NCBI GenBank assembly: GCA_024707075.1
Contig: JANQAK010000003.1
Location: forward strand, 124,001-188,000
Reading direction: 5' to 3'
DNA length: 64,000 nt
Source: Afipia sp.
GTDB taxonomy: Bacteria; Pseudomonadota; Alphaproteobacteria; Rhizobiales; Xanthobacteraceae
This document shows, one piece after another, positions 53,239-62,340 of this stretch (positions within the stretch are counted from its first letter, which is position 1; each line of letters opens with the position of its first letter). The translations under genes were made by a program, and so were the position numbers. The notes beneath the pieces were generated by a model. The model was not told the DNA's origin. It did not search any database and saw nothing but the letters and a program-made list of their open reading frames with translations.

Positions 53239-54839
53239 ACCAGCTTTCTCCAGCCCCGAATTTCGAAATCATTCCCGAGAGCGCGCCGTTCTCGCCCGAG
53301 CAGCGCTCGTGGCTGAACGGCTTCTTCGCGGGCCTCGTGTCGCTCGACAATGCCGTGACGCCGCTGTCGCCAGAGCAGGGCGCCGCGGTGATGAAGGGTG
53401 CGACCGGCGATGGCGACGATGGCGAAGCGCCGTGGCACGATCAGACCATGCCGATGGCCGAGCGCATGAAACTCGCCGAGGGCCGTCCCCTTCGCCGCAG
53501 GATGATGGCGGCGATGGCGCAGCAGGACTGCGGCCAGTGCGGCTACAACTGTCACGACTATTCCGAGGTGATCGCCAACAAGAGCGAGGCGCGGCTCAAC
53601 CTCTGCGTGCCGGGCGGCAAGGAAACCGCGCGGATGCTCAAATCGCTTTATGAAGAACTCGACAAGGCACCTGCCAGCGCGCCGGCGCAGCGCGCGCCGA
53701 GTGTCCCTGCCACCCCGGCGGGAGACATCGGCCGATCCCGCGACAATCCGGCAAAGGCCACGTTCCTGTCGCGCCGTCTGCTCAACAAGCCCGGCTCGGA
53801 CAAGGAGACATGGCACATCGAGTTCGATTTGGAGCCGGCCGATCTCGATTACGTCGTCGGCGATTCCTTCGGCGTGTTCGCGCGCAACGATCTCGGTCTG
53901 GTCGATCAGATCATCGCCGTGCTGGGCGCCTCGCACATGACGGAGATCAACGGCAAGCCGCTGCGGGATGTCCTTCTGAACGACGTGTCGCTGGCGCCTG
54001 CGCCCGACACGCTGTTCGAACTCATCTCCTTCGTCACCGGCGGCGCTCAACGCGAAAAGGCGCGGGCGCTGGCGCACGGTGACGATCCGGACGGCGACGC
54101 CGCCAATCTCGACGTGCTGGCGGCGCTGCAAAAATTCTCCGGCGTGCGTCCGCATCCTGAGGCCTTCGTCGAGGCGCTGGAGCCGTTGCAGCCGCGGCTT
54201 TATTCGATCTCGTCATCGAACAATGCCACGCCGGGCCGGCTGTCGCTCACCGTCGATGCGGTGCGCTATGTCGTCGGCAAGCGCAAGCGCCTTGGTCTCG
54301 CTTCGACCTTTCTGGCGGAACGCATCAATCCCGGCGACCAGCTTGGCGTCTATGTGCAGAAGGCGCACGGTTTCGGTCTGCCGCAGGATCCGGACACGCC
54401 GGTCATCATGATCGGTCCCGGCACCGGCATCGCGCCGTTCCGTGCGTTCCTGCACGACCGGCAGGCGACGAAAGCGCCTGGCCGTAACTGGCTGTTCTTT
54501 GGCCATCAGCGCAGCGACTACGATTTCTTCTACGCCGATGAGTTGAACGCCATGAAAGCGTCCGGCGTGCTGACGCGCCTGTCGCTGGCGTGGTCGCGCG
54601 ACGGCACGGAAAAATTCTACGTGCAGGACCGGATGCGCGAGGTCGGCCGCGAGTTGTGGAACTGGCTTGCGGACGGTGCGAATGTCTATGTCTGCGGCGA
54701 CGCCAAGCGGATGGCGAAGGATGTCGAGCGTGCGCTGGTGGACATCGCCGCGCAGTTCGGCGCGCGCTCCACCGACGAGGCGATCGCCTTCGTGGCCGAT
54801 CTCAAGAAAAAGGGCCGCTACCAGCAGGACGTCTATTGA
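53235..54839 (+). CDS. CysJ-like flavoprotein reductase with a fused 4Fe-4S motif
   Basis: The 534-residue protein has the FAD/NADPH module of sulfite reductase flavoprotein: RLYSISSSN for FAD, MIGPGTGIAPFRAFL for NADPH, FFGHQRSDYDFFY, and a terminal aromatic residue (QQDVY). It lacks the flavodoxin domain of CysJ. Instead there is a cysteine cluster (Cys99, 102, 106 and 124, in DCGQCGYNCHDY and CVPGG) like the Fe-S domain of RnfB. It could pass electrons from NADPH to nitrite reductase. The N terminus FSPEQRSWLNGFFAGL matches that of NirA. Confidence 0.88.
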   Translation: MNQLSPAPNFEIIPESAPFSPEQRSWLNGFFAGLVSLDNAVTPLSPEQGAAVMKGATGDGDDGEAPWHDQTMPMAERMKLAEGRPLRRRMMAAMAQQDCGQCGYNCHDYSEVIANKSEARLNLCVPGGKETARMLKSLYEELDKAPASAPAQRAPSVPATPAGDIGRSRDNPAKATFLSRRLLNKPGSDKETWHIEFDLEPADLDYVVGDSFGVFARNDLGLVDQIIAVLGASHMTEINGKPLRDVLLNDVSLAPAPDTLFELISFVTGGAQREKARALAHGDDPDGDAANLDVLAALQKFSGVRPHPEAFVEALEPLQPRLYSISSSNNATPGRLSLTVDAVRYVVGKRKRLGLASTFLAERINPGDQLGVYVQKAHGFGLPQDPDTPVIMIGPGTGIAPFRAFLHDRQATKAPGRNWLFFGHQRSDYDFFYADELNAMKASGVLTRLSLAWSRDGTEKFYVQDRMREVGRELWNWLADGANVYVCGDAKRMAKDVERALVDIAAQFGARSTDEAIAFVADLKKKGRYQQDVY

Positions 54840-55022
54840 TGATGGACGGGGGCGGAAAGCTGGTTTTACCGGAGACGGTTCGTTCCCTGCCGGGCCAATG
54901 GAGAGGAACTTTCTCTCTTCGGGTGCGCGCGGAAGCAACTTTATCGTCTTTTGCGACGTCGCCTTGTAACCCACTGATCGAGTGCATCAATATCCCATCT
55001 CATGATCGATTGGAGATCGGCG

Positions 55023-55181
55023 ATGCGCGATATTGTGTCAGGGATCGAGGCCCATGTCCGGGCCGACGCGCGAGTGGCGTCCGAGGATTCGGGCGACCGC
55101 CTTCACACGCTCGCCGTCTATGGCGCCTTCGCGCTGATTGCGGCCATTGTGTTCGGCACGCTGTCCTATCATCCGTTTTAA
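55023..55181 (+). CDS. Small single-span membrane protein in the nitrate cluster
   Basis: ATG 55023 to TAA 55179-55181 encodes 52 residues. The N-terminal half is charged (MRDIVSGIEAHVRADARVAS), and one membrane helix (YGAFALIAAIVFGTLSY) ends four residues from the C terminus. GGAG lies about nine bases before the ATG. It is on the same strand between the flavoprotein and nasA genes. No family is recognised. It may anchor or regulate one of the soluble enzymes. Confidence 0.65.
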   Translation: MRDIVSGIEAHVRADARVASEDSGDRLHTLAVYGAFALIAAIVFGTLSYHPF

Positions 55182-55214
55182 AGAGAGTTGAGCCAGCATC
55201 GGATGGCTTCTCCG

Positions 55215-55331
55215 CGTCATTGCGAGCGAAGCGAAGCAATCCAGAGCGACATAGAAAAGCTGGATTGCTTCGTCGCGCAGCCTGTGCCCGGACGGCGCGA
55301 AGTGCCGATCCGGGTACTCCTCGCAATGATG
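55215..55331. repeat. Palindromic repeat upstream of nasA
   Basis: CGTCATTGCGAGCGAAGCGA and TGGATTGCTTCGTCGCGC are inverted blocks, closed by CTCGCAATGATG. It is the same family as 30241-30320, here with an additional segment GTGCCCGGACGGCGCGAAG. It separates nasA from the upstream genes of the cluster. Confidence 0.85.
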
Positions 55332-55359
55332 AACTGAAATCCGTCCTGCGGGTGACCGC

Positions 55360-58065
55360 ATGACGGCGGTTGATCCAAATCTCAAATCCACCAAGACCAC
55401 CTGTCCTTATTGCGGCGTCGGCTGCGGCGTGATCGCGACGCCTGACGGTAATGGTGGGGCGGCAATTTCCGGCGACCCGGAGCATCCCGCCAATTTCGGG
55501 CGGCTGTGTTCAAAAGGATCGGCGCTCGGCGAAACGCTGAGCCTGAACGAGCGCCTGCTGCATCCGATGATCCGCTGTTCGAACGACAGGTTCGAGCAGG
55601 TGGACTGGAGCGATGCGCTCGATCATGTTGCCAATCGCCTCCAGCACATCATCGCCAAGCATGGACCGGGCTCGGTCGCGTTCTATCTGTCGGGGCAACT
55701 GCTGACCGAGGATTATTACGTTGCCAACAAGCTGATGAAAGGCTTCATTGGCACCGCGAATGTTGACACCAATTCGCGGCTTTGCATGGCGTCATCGGTG
55801 GCGGGCCATCGCCGCGCGTTCGGTGCGGATACCGTGCCCGGTTGTTACGAGGACCTCGACGAGGCCGATCTCCTGGTGCTGGTCGGCTCCAACGCCGCGT
55901 GGTGTCACCCGGTGCTGTTCCAGAGGATGATCGCCAACAAGCAGAAGCGCGGCGCGCGCATCGTGGTGATCGATCCGCGCCAGACAGAGACGTCGGTTGA
56001 TGCCGATCTGTTTCTCGGGCTGAAGCCCGGCACCGACACGGCGCTGTTCAGCGGGCTACTGACCTATCTCGCTGACAACGGCGCGGTCGATCAGACTTAC
56101 ATCAATGAGCACACGACCGGTTTTGACGATGCGCTGGCCAAGGCGCACCACATTGCCGGCAGCGTGACCGCGACTGCATTGGCGACGGGACTGTCTGAAT
56201 CCGAGGTCGCAATGTTCTTCCAGATGTTCGCGCACACGCCGCGCGTGGTGACGCTGTATTCGCAGGGCGTCAACCAGTCGGCGCAGGGCACCGACAAGGT
56301 CAACGCCATTGTCAATTGCCATCTCGCGACCGGCCGCATCGGCAAGGTCGGTGCATCGCCGTTCTCCCTGACCGGACAGCCCAATGCCATGGGCGGACGC
56401 GAGGTCGGCGGTCTTGCCAATCAGCTCGCGGCGCATATGGGCTTTACGCCGCCGGACATCGACCGCGTGCGCCGGTTCTGGAAAGCGCCGCATATCGCCA
56501 CCCACGAGGGGCTGAAAGCGGTCCAGATGTTCCAGGCCATCGGCCGCGGCGAGATCAAGGCGCTGTGGGTGATGGGCACCAATCCGGCAGTGTCGCTGCC
56601 GAATGCCGACGCCGTGCGCGCTGCAATGCGCAAGCTCGATCTGCTGGTGATTTCCGAGAACGTGCGCTCCACCGACAGCGTGAATTCCGGCGCGCATGTT
56701 CTGCTGCCCGCCCACGCCTGGGGCGAGAAGTCCGGCACCGTGACCAACTCCGAACGGCGGATCTCGCGGCAGCGCGCGTTTCTGCCCGCGCCGGGGCAGG
56801 CGAAGCCCGACTGGTGGGCGATGAGCGAGGTCGCCAAACGTCTCGGCTACGGCTCGGCGTTCGCTTACAACTCGGCGGGGGACATTTTCCGCGAGCATGC
56901 CGAATTGTCGGCGTTCGAGAACAACGGCAGTCGCGATTTCGACATCGGAGCGTTCGCGTCGATCACCGATGACGGCTTCGACGCCATGAAGCCGTTCCTG
57001 TGGCCGATGCGGGAGGGCGCAACCGACTCGACGCCGCGCTTCTTTGCCGACGGTCGCTTCTTCACCAACGACCACAAGGCGCGTTTCATCGCGCCCGACA
57101 TGCCGATGCTGCGCGGCGAGACATCCTCGGCGCGGCCGCTGCGCCTGAACACCGGGCGCATCCGCGACCAGTGGCACACCATGACGCGCACCGGCATGAG
57201 CCCGCGTCTCGGCCAGCATTTGCCGGAGCCTTATGTCGAGATTCATCCGGCCGATGCGGCGCAGGCCGACCTCACCGATGGTGGCTTTGCAAGGCTCGCG
57301 ACCGATCTGGGCCAGTGCATTCTCAAGGTCGTGGTCAGCGAGCGGCAGCAGCGCGGCATGCTGTTTGCGGCGATTCACTGGAGCGCGGAGAACTCCGCGT
57401 CCGGCCGCGTCGGCGCGCTGGTCGCGCCGTTCACCGATCCGTTCTCGGGCCAGCCGGAGAACAAGGCCACGCCGGTTGCCATCGAGGCGTTCGCGTTTGC
57501 CCAGCGCGGCTTCGTGCTGTCTCGCAAGCCGATGACGTTCCCGAAAGGCGTGTGGTGGGCGCGCGTCGCGGTGACTGGCGGATATGGCTATTTGCTCGCC
57601 AGCAATGCTGAACCCGCGTTATGGAAATCGTTTCTCGCGCCGCAGGGAGAAGCGAGGCACATCGCCGAATACGAGGATGCCGCGCGCGGCGTCTACCGCG
57701 CGGCGCAGTTCTCCGGCAATGCGCTGGATGCGTGCCTGTTCATCGGGCCGGCGGCGGATGCGCCGGACTGGGATGCGGTGAAAGCCGTGTTCGCGGCTGA
57801 GACGATCGGCGATGAACAGCGGCGGCTGTTGCTGTCAGGCAAGTCCGCAGACGGCGTGGCCAGCGACGGCCCGGTTGTCTGCGCTTGCTTCGGCATTGGC
57901 CGCGGCACGATCTGCGGCGCGATCGGGAGCGGCGCGCGCACCGCCGCCGAGATCGGCGCGAAGCTCAAGGCCGGCACTAATTGTGGGTCGTGCATTCCGG
58001 AACTGAAGCGGCTGATCGCGCAGACCGATGCGCCAGAACGGCTGGTAGCGAGTGCGGCGAGTTAG
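55360..58065 (+). CDS. nasA: Assimilatory nitrate reductase catalytic subunit
   Basis: NasA reduces nitrate to nitrite in the cytoplasm at a molybdopterin guanine dinucleotide cofactor. The 901-residue protein has the N-terminal 4Fe-4S site (Cys15, 18, 22 and 50, in CPYCGVGCGV and LCSKG), molybdopterin-binding segments such as LMKGFIGTANVDTNSRLCMA and VMGTNPAVSLPNAD, and a C-terminal BFD-like 2Fe-2S domain (VVCACFGIGRGTI, NCGSCIPELK). It is the last gene of the nitrate assimilation cluster. Confidence 0.95.
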   Translation: MTAVDPNLKSTKTTCPYCGVGCGVIATPDGNGGAAISGDPEHPANFGRLCSKGSALGETLSLNERLLHPMIRCSNDRFEQVDWSDALDHVANRLQHIIAKHGPGSVAFYLSGQLLTEDYYVANKLMKGFIGTANVDTNSRLCMASSVAGHRRAFGADTVPGCYEDLDEADLLVLVGSNAAWCHPVLFQRMIANKQKRGARIVVIDPRQTETSVDADLFLGLKPGTDTALFSGLLTYLADNGAVDQTYINEHTTGFDDALAKAHHIAGSVTATALATGLSESEVAMFFQMFAHTPRVVTLYSQGVNQSAQGTDKVNAIVNCHLATGRIGKVGASPFSLTGQPNAMGGREVGGLANQLAAHMGFTPPDIDRVRRFWKAPHIATHEGLKAVQMFQAIGRGEIKALWVMGTNPAVSLPNADAVRAAMRKLDLLVISENVRSTDSVNSGAHVLLPAHAWGEKSGTVTNSERRISRQRAFLPAPGQAKPDWWAMSEVAKRLGYGSAFAYNSAGDIFREHAELSAFENNGSRDFDIGAFASITDDGFDAMKPFLWPMREGATDSTPRFFADGRFFTNDHKARFIAPDMPMLRGETSSARPLRLNTGRIRDQWHTMTRTGMSPRLGQHLPEPYVEIHPADAAQADLTDGGFARLATDLGQCILKVVVSERQQRGMLFAAIHWSAENSASGRVGALVAPFTDPFSGQPENKATPVAIEAFAFAQRGFVLSRKPMTFPKGVWWARVAVTGGYGYLLASNAEPALWKSFLAPQGEARHIAEYEDAARGVYRAAQFSGNALDACLFIGPAADAPDWDAVKAVFAAETIGDEQRRLLLSGKSADGVASDGPVVCACFGIGRGTICGAIGSGARTAAEIGAKLKAGTNCGSCIPELKRLIAQTDAPERLVASAAS

Positions 58066-58092
58066 GTGTTATCGACAAGAATACATAACGAG

Positions 58093-58215
58093 GGTCGTCC
58101 CGGCGTAGGCCGGGACTCATAACCACCGGCTCATCGACTTAGGCAGGCCGGTCGGACATTTCTTTGCAAGATACTTCGACAGGGATGATGGGTCCCGGCC
58201 TACGCCGGGACGACC
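58093..58215. repeat. Palindromic repeat between nasA and pxpA
   Basis: Arms GGTCGTCCCGGCGTAGGCCG (from 58093) and CGGCCTACGCCGGGACGACC (to 58215) are near-perfect inverted copies of about 24 bp, each with an inner palindrome. The flanking genes converge, so it may act as a bidirectional terminator. Confidence 0.88.
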
Positions 58216-58244
58216 AGAACCAATATCTACAATTACAACTACGA

Positions 58245-59009
58245 TCACCGTTTACTGAACGGCGCGATCTTGATCCCGCTGCGCTCAAGTTCACCGCGCA
58301 CCTGACGCGCGATGTCCACCGCGCCCGGCGTATCGCCGTGGATGCAGACGGTGTCGATCTTCACCTTGATGACCTTGCCCGACGCCGCCGTGATCGCGCC
58401 GTCCTGAACCATCCGCACCACGCGCTGTGCGATTTGCGGCGCATCGTGGAGCACCGAGCCGGGGTTGCTGCGCGACATCAGTTGCGCATCGTCCTCGTAG
58501 GCGCGGTCGGCGAATACTTCGGAGATCAGGTTCAATCCGGCGGCTTCGCCCGCGCGTTCTAGCGCCGTATTCGGCAGCACCACGAAATACAATTTCGGAT
58601 CGACCGCCTTGATGGCTGCGGCGATGGCGCGCGCGGTCATGTCATCCACACAGCCGACGTTCGACAGCGCGCCGTGCGCCTTGACGTGGGTGACCTTGTG
58701 GCCCGCCAGCGCAGCGACGGCCTGCAAAGCGCCGATCTGATAGGCCACCATGGTTTCGATCTCGGACGATGTCAGGCCGGGGACCGGCCGCCGCCCGAAG
58801 CCGTGCAGGTCGCGATAGCCGGGATGCGCGCCGATGCTGACGCCGCGCTCCTTCGCAAGTTTCGCGGTCTTGAGCATGATGTCGGAATCGCCGGCGTGGA
58901 ATCCGCAGGCGACGTTGACGCTGCTGGCAAGGCCGAGCATCGCCTCATCGTTGCCCATGTCCCATGCGCCGAAACCTTCGCCGAGATCGCTGTTGAGATC
59001 GATTGTCAT
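58245..59009 (-). CDS. pxpA: 5-oxoprolinase subunit A (LamB/YcsF family)
   Basis: PxpA, with PxpB and PxpC, opens 5-oxoproline (pyroglutamate) to glutamate using ATP. The 254-residue protein has the family start [14 protein letters not shown] and the motifs [34 protein letters not shown] and ADRAYED. It is the last gene of a tight pxpB-pxpC-pxpA operon. Confidence 0.94.
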   Translation of the reverse strand: MTIDLNSDLGEGFGAWDMGNDEAMLGLASSVNVACGFHAGDSDIMLKTAKLAKERGVSIGAHPGYRDLHGFGRRPVPGLTSSEIETMVAYQIGALQAVAALAGHKVTHVKAHGALSNVGCVDDMTARAIAAAIKAVDPKLYFVVLPNTALERAGEAAGLNLISEVFADRAYEDDAQLMSRSNPGSVLHDAPQIAQRVVRMVQDGAITAASGKVIKVKIDTVCIHGDTPGAVDIARQVRGELERSGIKIAPFSKR

Positions 59010-59027
59010 GACATTACCTGTGCGCGC

Positions 59028-60071
59028 CTATGGTTCGCCGACGGCTTGAGTTTGCCACGTCGCGGTGTCGATTGCATTCACCGCAACACCTGCGACATTG
59101 GCGTTTTGCAATTCGGAGAGATTGAGACTGGAGCCGCCCGCGGGGTGAACGCGCTCCGGGAGCGTGCGCAGAAATTCCGCCACCTTGCGCGCTTCGGCCT
59201 GCGCGTCCTCGACGCTGACCGCCTTGAAGCGAAAGGTCGAGCCGGCCGGCATCTGTGCAAAGCGTCCGAGATCGGCGCTGATAACGGTGGCGATCTTGGG
59301 ATAGCCCCCGGTCGTGCCGTGATCGGCCATCAGCACGATGGGCTGGCCGCTGCCGGGCACCTGGATGCTGCCGTGGACCGCGCCGTCGGAGACAATGTTG
59401 TGGCCGCCGGGATGCACGACCTTCGGGCCTTCCAGCCGATAGCCCATGCGATCGCTGGTGGCAGAGATGCGCCAGTTGCTGTTGAGAAACACATCGCACG
59501 ATGCGCCGAACTCGTCGTCCTGCGGTCCCATCACCACGCGGATCGGCGTCTGCGGCTGATCGAAAGCGTCGAGTGCGCGTTCGTGAGGCGCAATCTGCGC
59601 GGTGCCGACATCGAGCACGTCACCCGCCTGCAACGGACGGGGGAATGGGCTGCCAAGACCGGCGCGCGCATTGACCGAGAGGCTGCCGAACACCGGCTCG
59701 CCTGCTATGCCGCCCTCAATGGCGAGATAGCTGAACACGCCGTTACGTGCGGGCCCAAGATTGAGTGTTTCGCCCTCTGCGATCAGCGCGGTCTCGTTGA
59801 GTGGGAACGGAGTGCCAGCAATGTTCGCGACGCGCGCTGCGCCTGACACCGCGACGCGGATCGCGCCGTTGCGCGCCGTGAACGATGCGCCGAACGGGCC
59901 GATTTCGATGGCGGCGGCGAACGGCCTGTTTCCTGCAAGACGATTGGCCATGGCGAGCGCGACGTGATCCATCGCGCCGCTGGTGGTGAGCCCGTAGCGC
60001 TGCGCGCCGAAGCGCCCGGCATCCTGCACGGAGGTCACGGGGCCGACGGTGAGGGCGACAAGCTGGCTCAT
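59028..60071 (-). CDS. pxpC: 5-oxoprolinase subunit C (carboxyltransferase-like)
   Basis: The 347-residue protein belongs to the biotin-dependent carboxyltransferase-like family (AHS2). Typical stretches are TSVQDAGRFGAQRYGLTTSG near the start, MGPQDDEF, DRMGYRLEGP and IVLMADHGTTGGYPKIA. The start at 60071 overlaps the pxpB stop by four bases and removes an unsupported 64-codon extension. Confidence 0.94.
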   Translation of the reverse strand: MSQLVALTVGPVTSVQDAGRFGAQRYGLTTSGAMDHVALAMANRLAGNRPFAAAIEIGPFGASFTARNGAIRVAVSGAARVANIAGTPFPLNETALIAEGETLNLGPARNGVFSYLAIEGGIAGEPVFGSLSVNARAGLGSPFPRPLQAGDVLDVGTAQIAPHERALDAFDQPQTPIRVVMGPQDDEFGASCDVFLNSNWRISATSDRMGYRLEGPKVVHPGGHNIVSDGAVHGSIQVPGSGQPIVLMADHGTTGGYPKIATVISADLGRFAQMPAGSTFRFKAVSVEDAQAEARKVAEFLRTLPERVHPAGGSSLNLSELQNANVAGVAVNAIDTATWQTQAVGEP

Positions 60072-60805
60072 GACGCGATCAATTCGGCGACGATGTCGCC
60101 GCGCTCGGCTGCGCGATCGAGGGCGTCGAACTCTTTGGCCGCGATGGCGTGAAAATGGACCGCATCGCCGGGCTCCATCAGGAACACAGGATCGCGATGG
60201 GGATGGAAGGTGCGCACCGGCGTGCGCCCCAGCAGGTGCCAGCCGCTCGGCGCCGCGAGGCATTGCACGCAGGCCTGCACGCCGCCGATGGAAATGGTGC
60301 CGGGCGGTGTCTCGGTGCGCGGGCTCTCGCGCCGCGGCGTGGCGATGGTGGGATCGAGGCCGCCAAGATAGGCGAAGCCGGGTGTGAAGCCGATCATCGC
60401 TACGCGATACTCGCTGCCGGTGTGTTTTGCGATCACGTCCGACGTTGAGATGCTGTGTGCGCGCGCGACATCGTCGAGATCGAGGCCGTAGTCACCGCCA
60501 TAGACCACCGGAACGCGCCAGCGCCGAACGACAGTTTCCGCCGGAACCGGCAATTGCGCCAGCGCGAGGAGTTTCTCGGACAGCGCCGCGTAGCCGATCC
60601 GGACCGGATCGTAATGGACCAGCAGGGAGCGATAGGTTGGAACGGTTTCCAGAACACCGCCAATGGCTTCGCTGGTGACATTGCGGTCGAGGTTCAGGAC
60701 CTGGCGATTGGTCGTCGGATCGATACTTCGGCCGAATTCGACAACCAAGGCGGTGTCGCCGGACGGCAGGATGCGGGGCAAGACACTGGGTGAGGCGGCA
60801 GTCAT
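60068..60805 (-). CDS. pxpB: 5-oxoprolinase subunit B (KipI-like)
   Basis: The 245-residue AHS1/KipI-family protein has PSGDTALVVEFG near the start, VPVVYGGDYGLDL, MIGFTPGFAYLGGLD and the C-terminal GWHLLGRTPVRTFHP. With PxpC it forms the ring-opening part of 5-oxoprolinase. It is the first gene of the operon. The frame is open for 29 more codons upstream, but MTAASPSVLPRI fits the family start. Confidence 0.93.
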   Translation of the reverse strand: MTAASPSVLPRILPSGDTALVVEFGRSIDPTTNRQVLNLDRNVTSEAIGGVLETVPTYRSLLVHYDPVRIGYAALSEKLLALAQLPVPAETVVRRWRVPVVYGGDYGLDLDDVARAHSISTSDVIAKHTGSEYRVAMIGFTPGFAYLGGLDPTIATPRRESPRTETPPGTISIGGVQACVQCLAAPSGWHLLGRTPVRTFHPHRDPVFLMEPGDAVHFHAIAAKEFDALDRAAERGDIVAELIAS

Positions 60806-60983
60806 CGATCGGCCGGTGAATCTCGCTGACGGGCTTTCGTTGTCCGATAAATGGGATCGAATGGCAAATAAGTGAGGGTTATCGCAACGCATAAACCGGC
60901 ATTACCGCTCAGGCGATTGTCGCCTTGACGCCATGCCGGGCTTTCGCAACAAGGCGTGGCACACCACACCGGAGTCTGCTCTC

Positions 60984-61682
60984 ATGTCGCTCTCGCCCGA
61001 AGCCATCGCAACGCTCAAGAAGATCACGACCGCCACTATCACGACCATCCTTCTCAAGAAGGGACTTCGCAATGTCTGGCTGCGCGGTTCGCGTCCGCTG
61101 CGTCCGGGGCAGGAGCGTCTGGTCGGTCCGGCCTTCACCTTGCGCTTCGTGCCCGCGCGTGAGGATCTGGCGACGCCGGAATCGTGGTCGAAGCCGATTT
61201 CGACCCGCACCGCCATCGAGGCGATGCCGCCGGGCTGCATTGCCGTCGTCGATGCCATGGGCATCACCGATGCGGGCATCTTCGGCGACATTCTCTGCGC
61301 GCGCATGGCCAAGCGCGGGGTCACCGCGCTGGTGACGGACGGCGTGGTGCGCGACGTGGAAGGCGTGCTGGGAACAGGTCTGCCGGTGTGGTGCGATGGC
61401 GCGGCGGCGCCGCCGTCGGTGGCCGGATTGACGTTCGTGAACTGGGGCGAGCCGATCGGCTGCGGCGGCGTTGCGGTGTTTCCAGACGACGTGATCGTGG
61501 CCGATCAGGACGGCGCGGTGCTGATCCCGCAGGCGTTCCTCGATCTCATCCTGACCGAAGGTCCGGAGCAGGAGGCGATGGAAGGCTGGATCGTCAACGA
61601 GGTCAACAACGGCGCGGCATTGCCTGGCCTCTATCCGATGAACGCCGAAACCAAGGCGCGCTACGCTGCGTCGAAGAAGTAA
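60984..61682 (+). CDS. RraA-family protein (HMG aldolase / RNase E regulator-like)
   Basis: The 232-residue protein has the RraA-like fold with GDILCARMAKRGVTALVTDG followed by VVRDVEG, the usual Arg-Asp metal-site motif, and GGVAVFPDDVIVADQDGAV. Members are either regulators of RNase E or class II aldolases acting on HMG-type acids; the larger size here favours an enzyme. GGAG before ATG 60984 supports that start over one 17 codons upstream. It diverges from pxpB. Confidence 0.83.
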   Translation: MSLSPEAIATLKKITTATITTILLKKGLRNVWLRGSRPLRPGQERLVGPAFTLRFVPAREDLATPESWSKPISTRTAIEAMPPGCIAVVDAMGITDAGIFGDILCARMAKRGVTALVTDGVVRDVEGVLGTGLPVWCDGAAAPPSVAGLTFVNWGEPIGCGGVAVFPDDVIVADQDGAVLIPQAFLDLILTEGPEQEAMEGWIVNEVNNGAALPGLYPMNAETKARYAASKK

Positions 61683-61694
61683 CGCGAAACGATA

Positions 61695-61901
61695 TTAAAC
61701 TCTGGCGCGGCGCCAGCCCACGACTGTCGCCTCGACCAGGCTGCCGGATTCGCTGTTGCGCCATTCGCCGTTCACGCGGCGGCACGGAAACGGCAACTGA
61801 TAAGTCCCGCTCTTGTCCTCGCACAGAACCTGAACCGCTTCTTCGGGAGACGGCTCGCCGTTGCCGTCGAATTCCGCAAGCCGCTGCAAACGTGTCGCCA
61901 T
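61695..61901 (-). CDS. Small protein of unknown function (68 residues)
   Basis: The product starts MATRLQRLAEFDGNGEPSPE, has two cysteines (VLCEDKSG and FPCRRVNG) and ends EATVVGWRRARV. It is compact, soluble and without a signal peptide. AAGGAGAA at good spacing fixes ATG 61901 and rules out the longer frame to 62201. It converges with the RraA-like gene, with 12 bp between them. Confidence 0.72.
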   Translation of the reverse strand: MATRLQRLAEFDGNGEPSPEEAVQVLCEDKSGTYQLPFPCRRVNGEWRNSESGSLVEATVVGWRRARV

Positions 61902-62129
61902 CGGCAATTCTCCTTCCACGCATAAAATGCGTTGGCGCCGCAGACTTATCCGAGCGCCTGAAACCACCATGAGTCCGGGAGATTTGCGTTTTTCCTGTGA
62001 CGCCGGGCATGTGGCCGCGATGGAACCGGGCCTGTGGTTTTTGCACAGAAGCACCGGGGTTTCGCCGATCGGAACAAGCATTGATTTACGCCTTTCCCCC
62101 GAACATTCGCGGCGGAAAGGAGCTGAACC

Positions 62130-62327
62130 ATGCGGCAATTCATTCTTGCAATTGTGGGTGCGGGCGGCCTGTTCCTGCTTGCCGGCGCCACGCGGAACCA
62201 CGGCTGGTATCTGGCCGATCAGGTGTGCGCCCGGGGAGCGATGCTGTGCGACAATCCGGGCTGGATACTCGTCACCCTCGCGGTGCTGCTGTTCGTTGCG
62301 ACCATCCAGACCATCGCGAAAACGTGA
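62130..62327 (+). CDS. Small membrane protein, two helices
   Basis: The 65-residue protein has two hydrophobic segments (about 3-20 and 44-60) with a short loop holding two cysteines (DQVCARGAMLCDNPG), probably periplasmic and disulfide-linked. AAAGGAG precedes the ATG. It converges with the LapG-like protease gene. No family is recognised. Confidence 0.7.
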   Translation: MRQFILAIVGAGGLFLLAGATRNHGWYLADQVCARGAMLCDNPGWILVTLAVLLFVATIQTIAKT

Positions 62328-62340
62328 GAGGGTGATCGCC

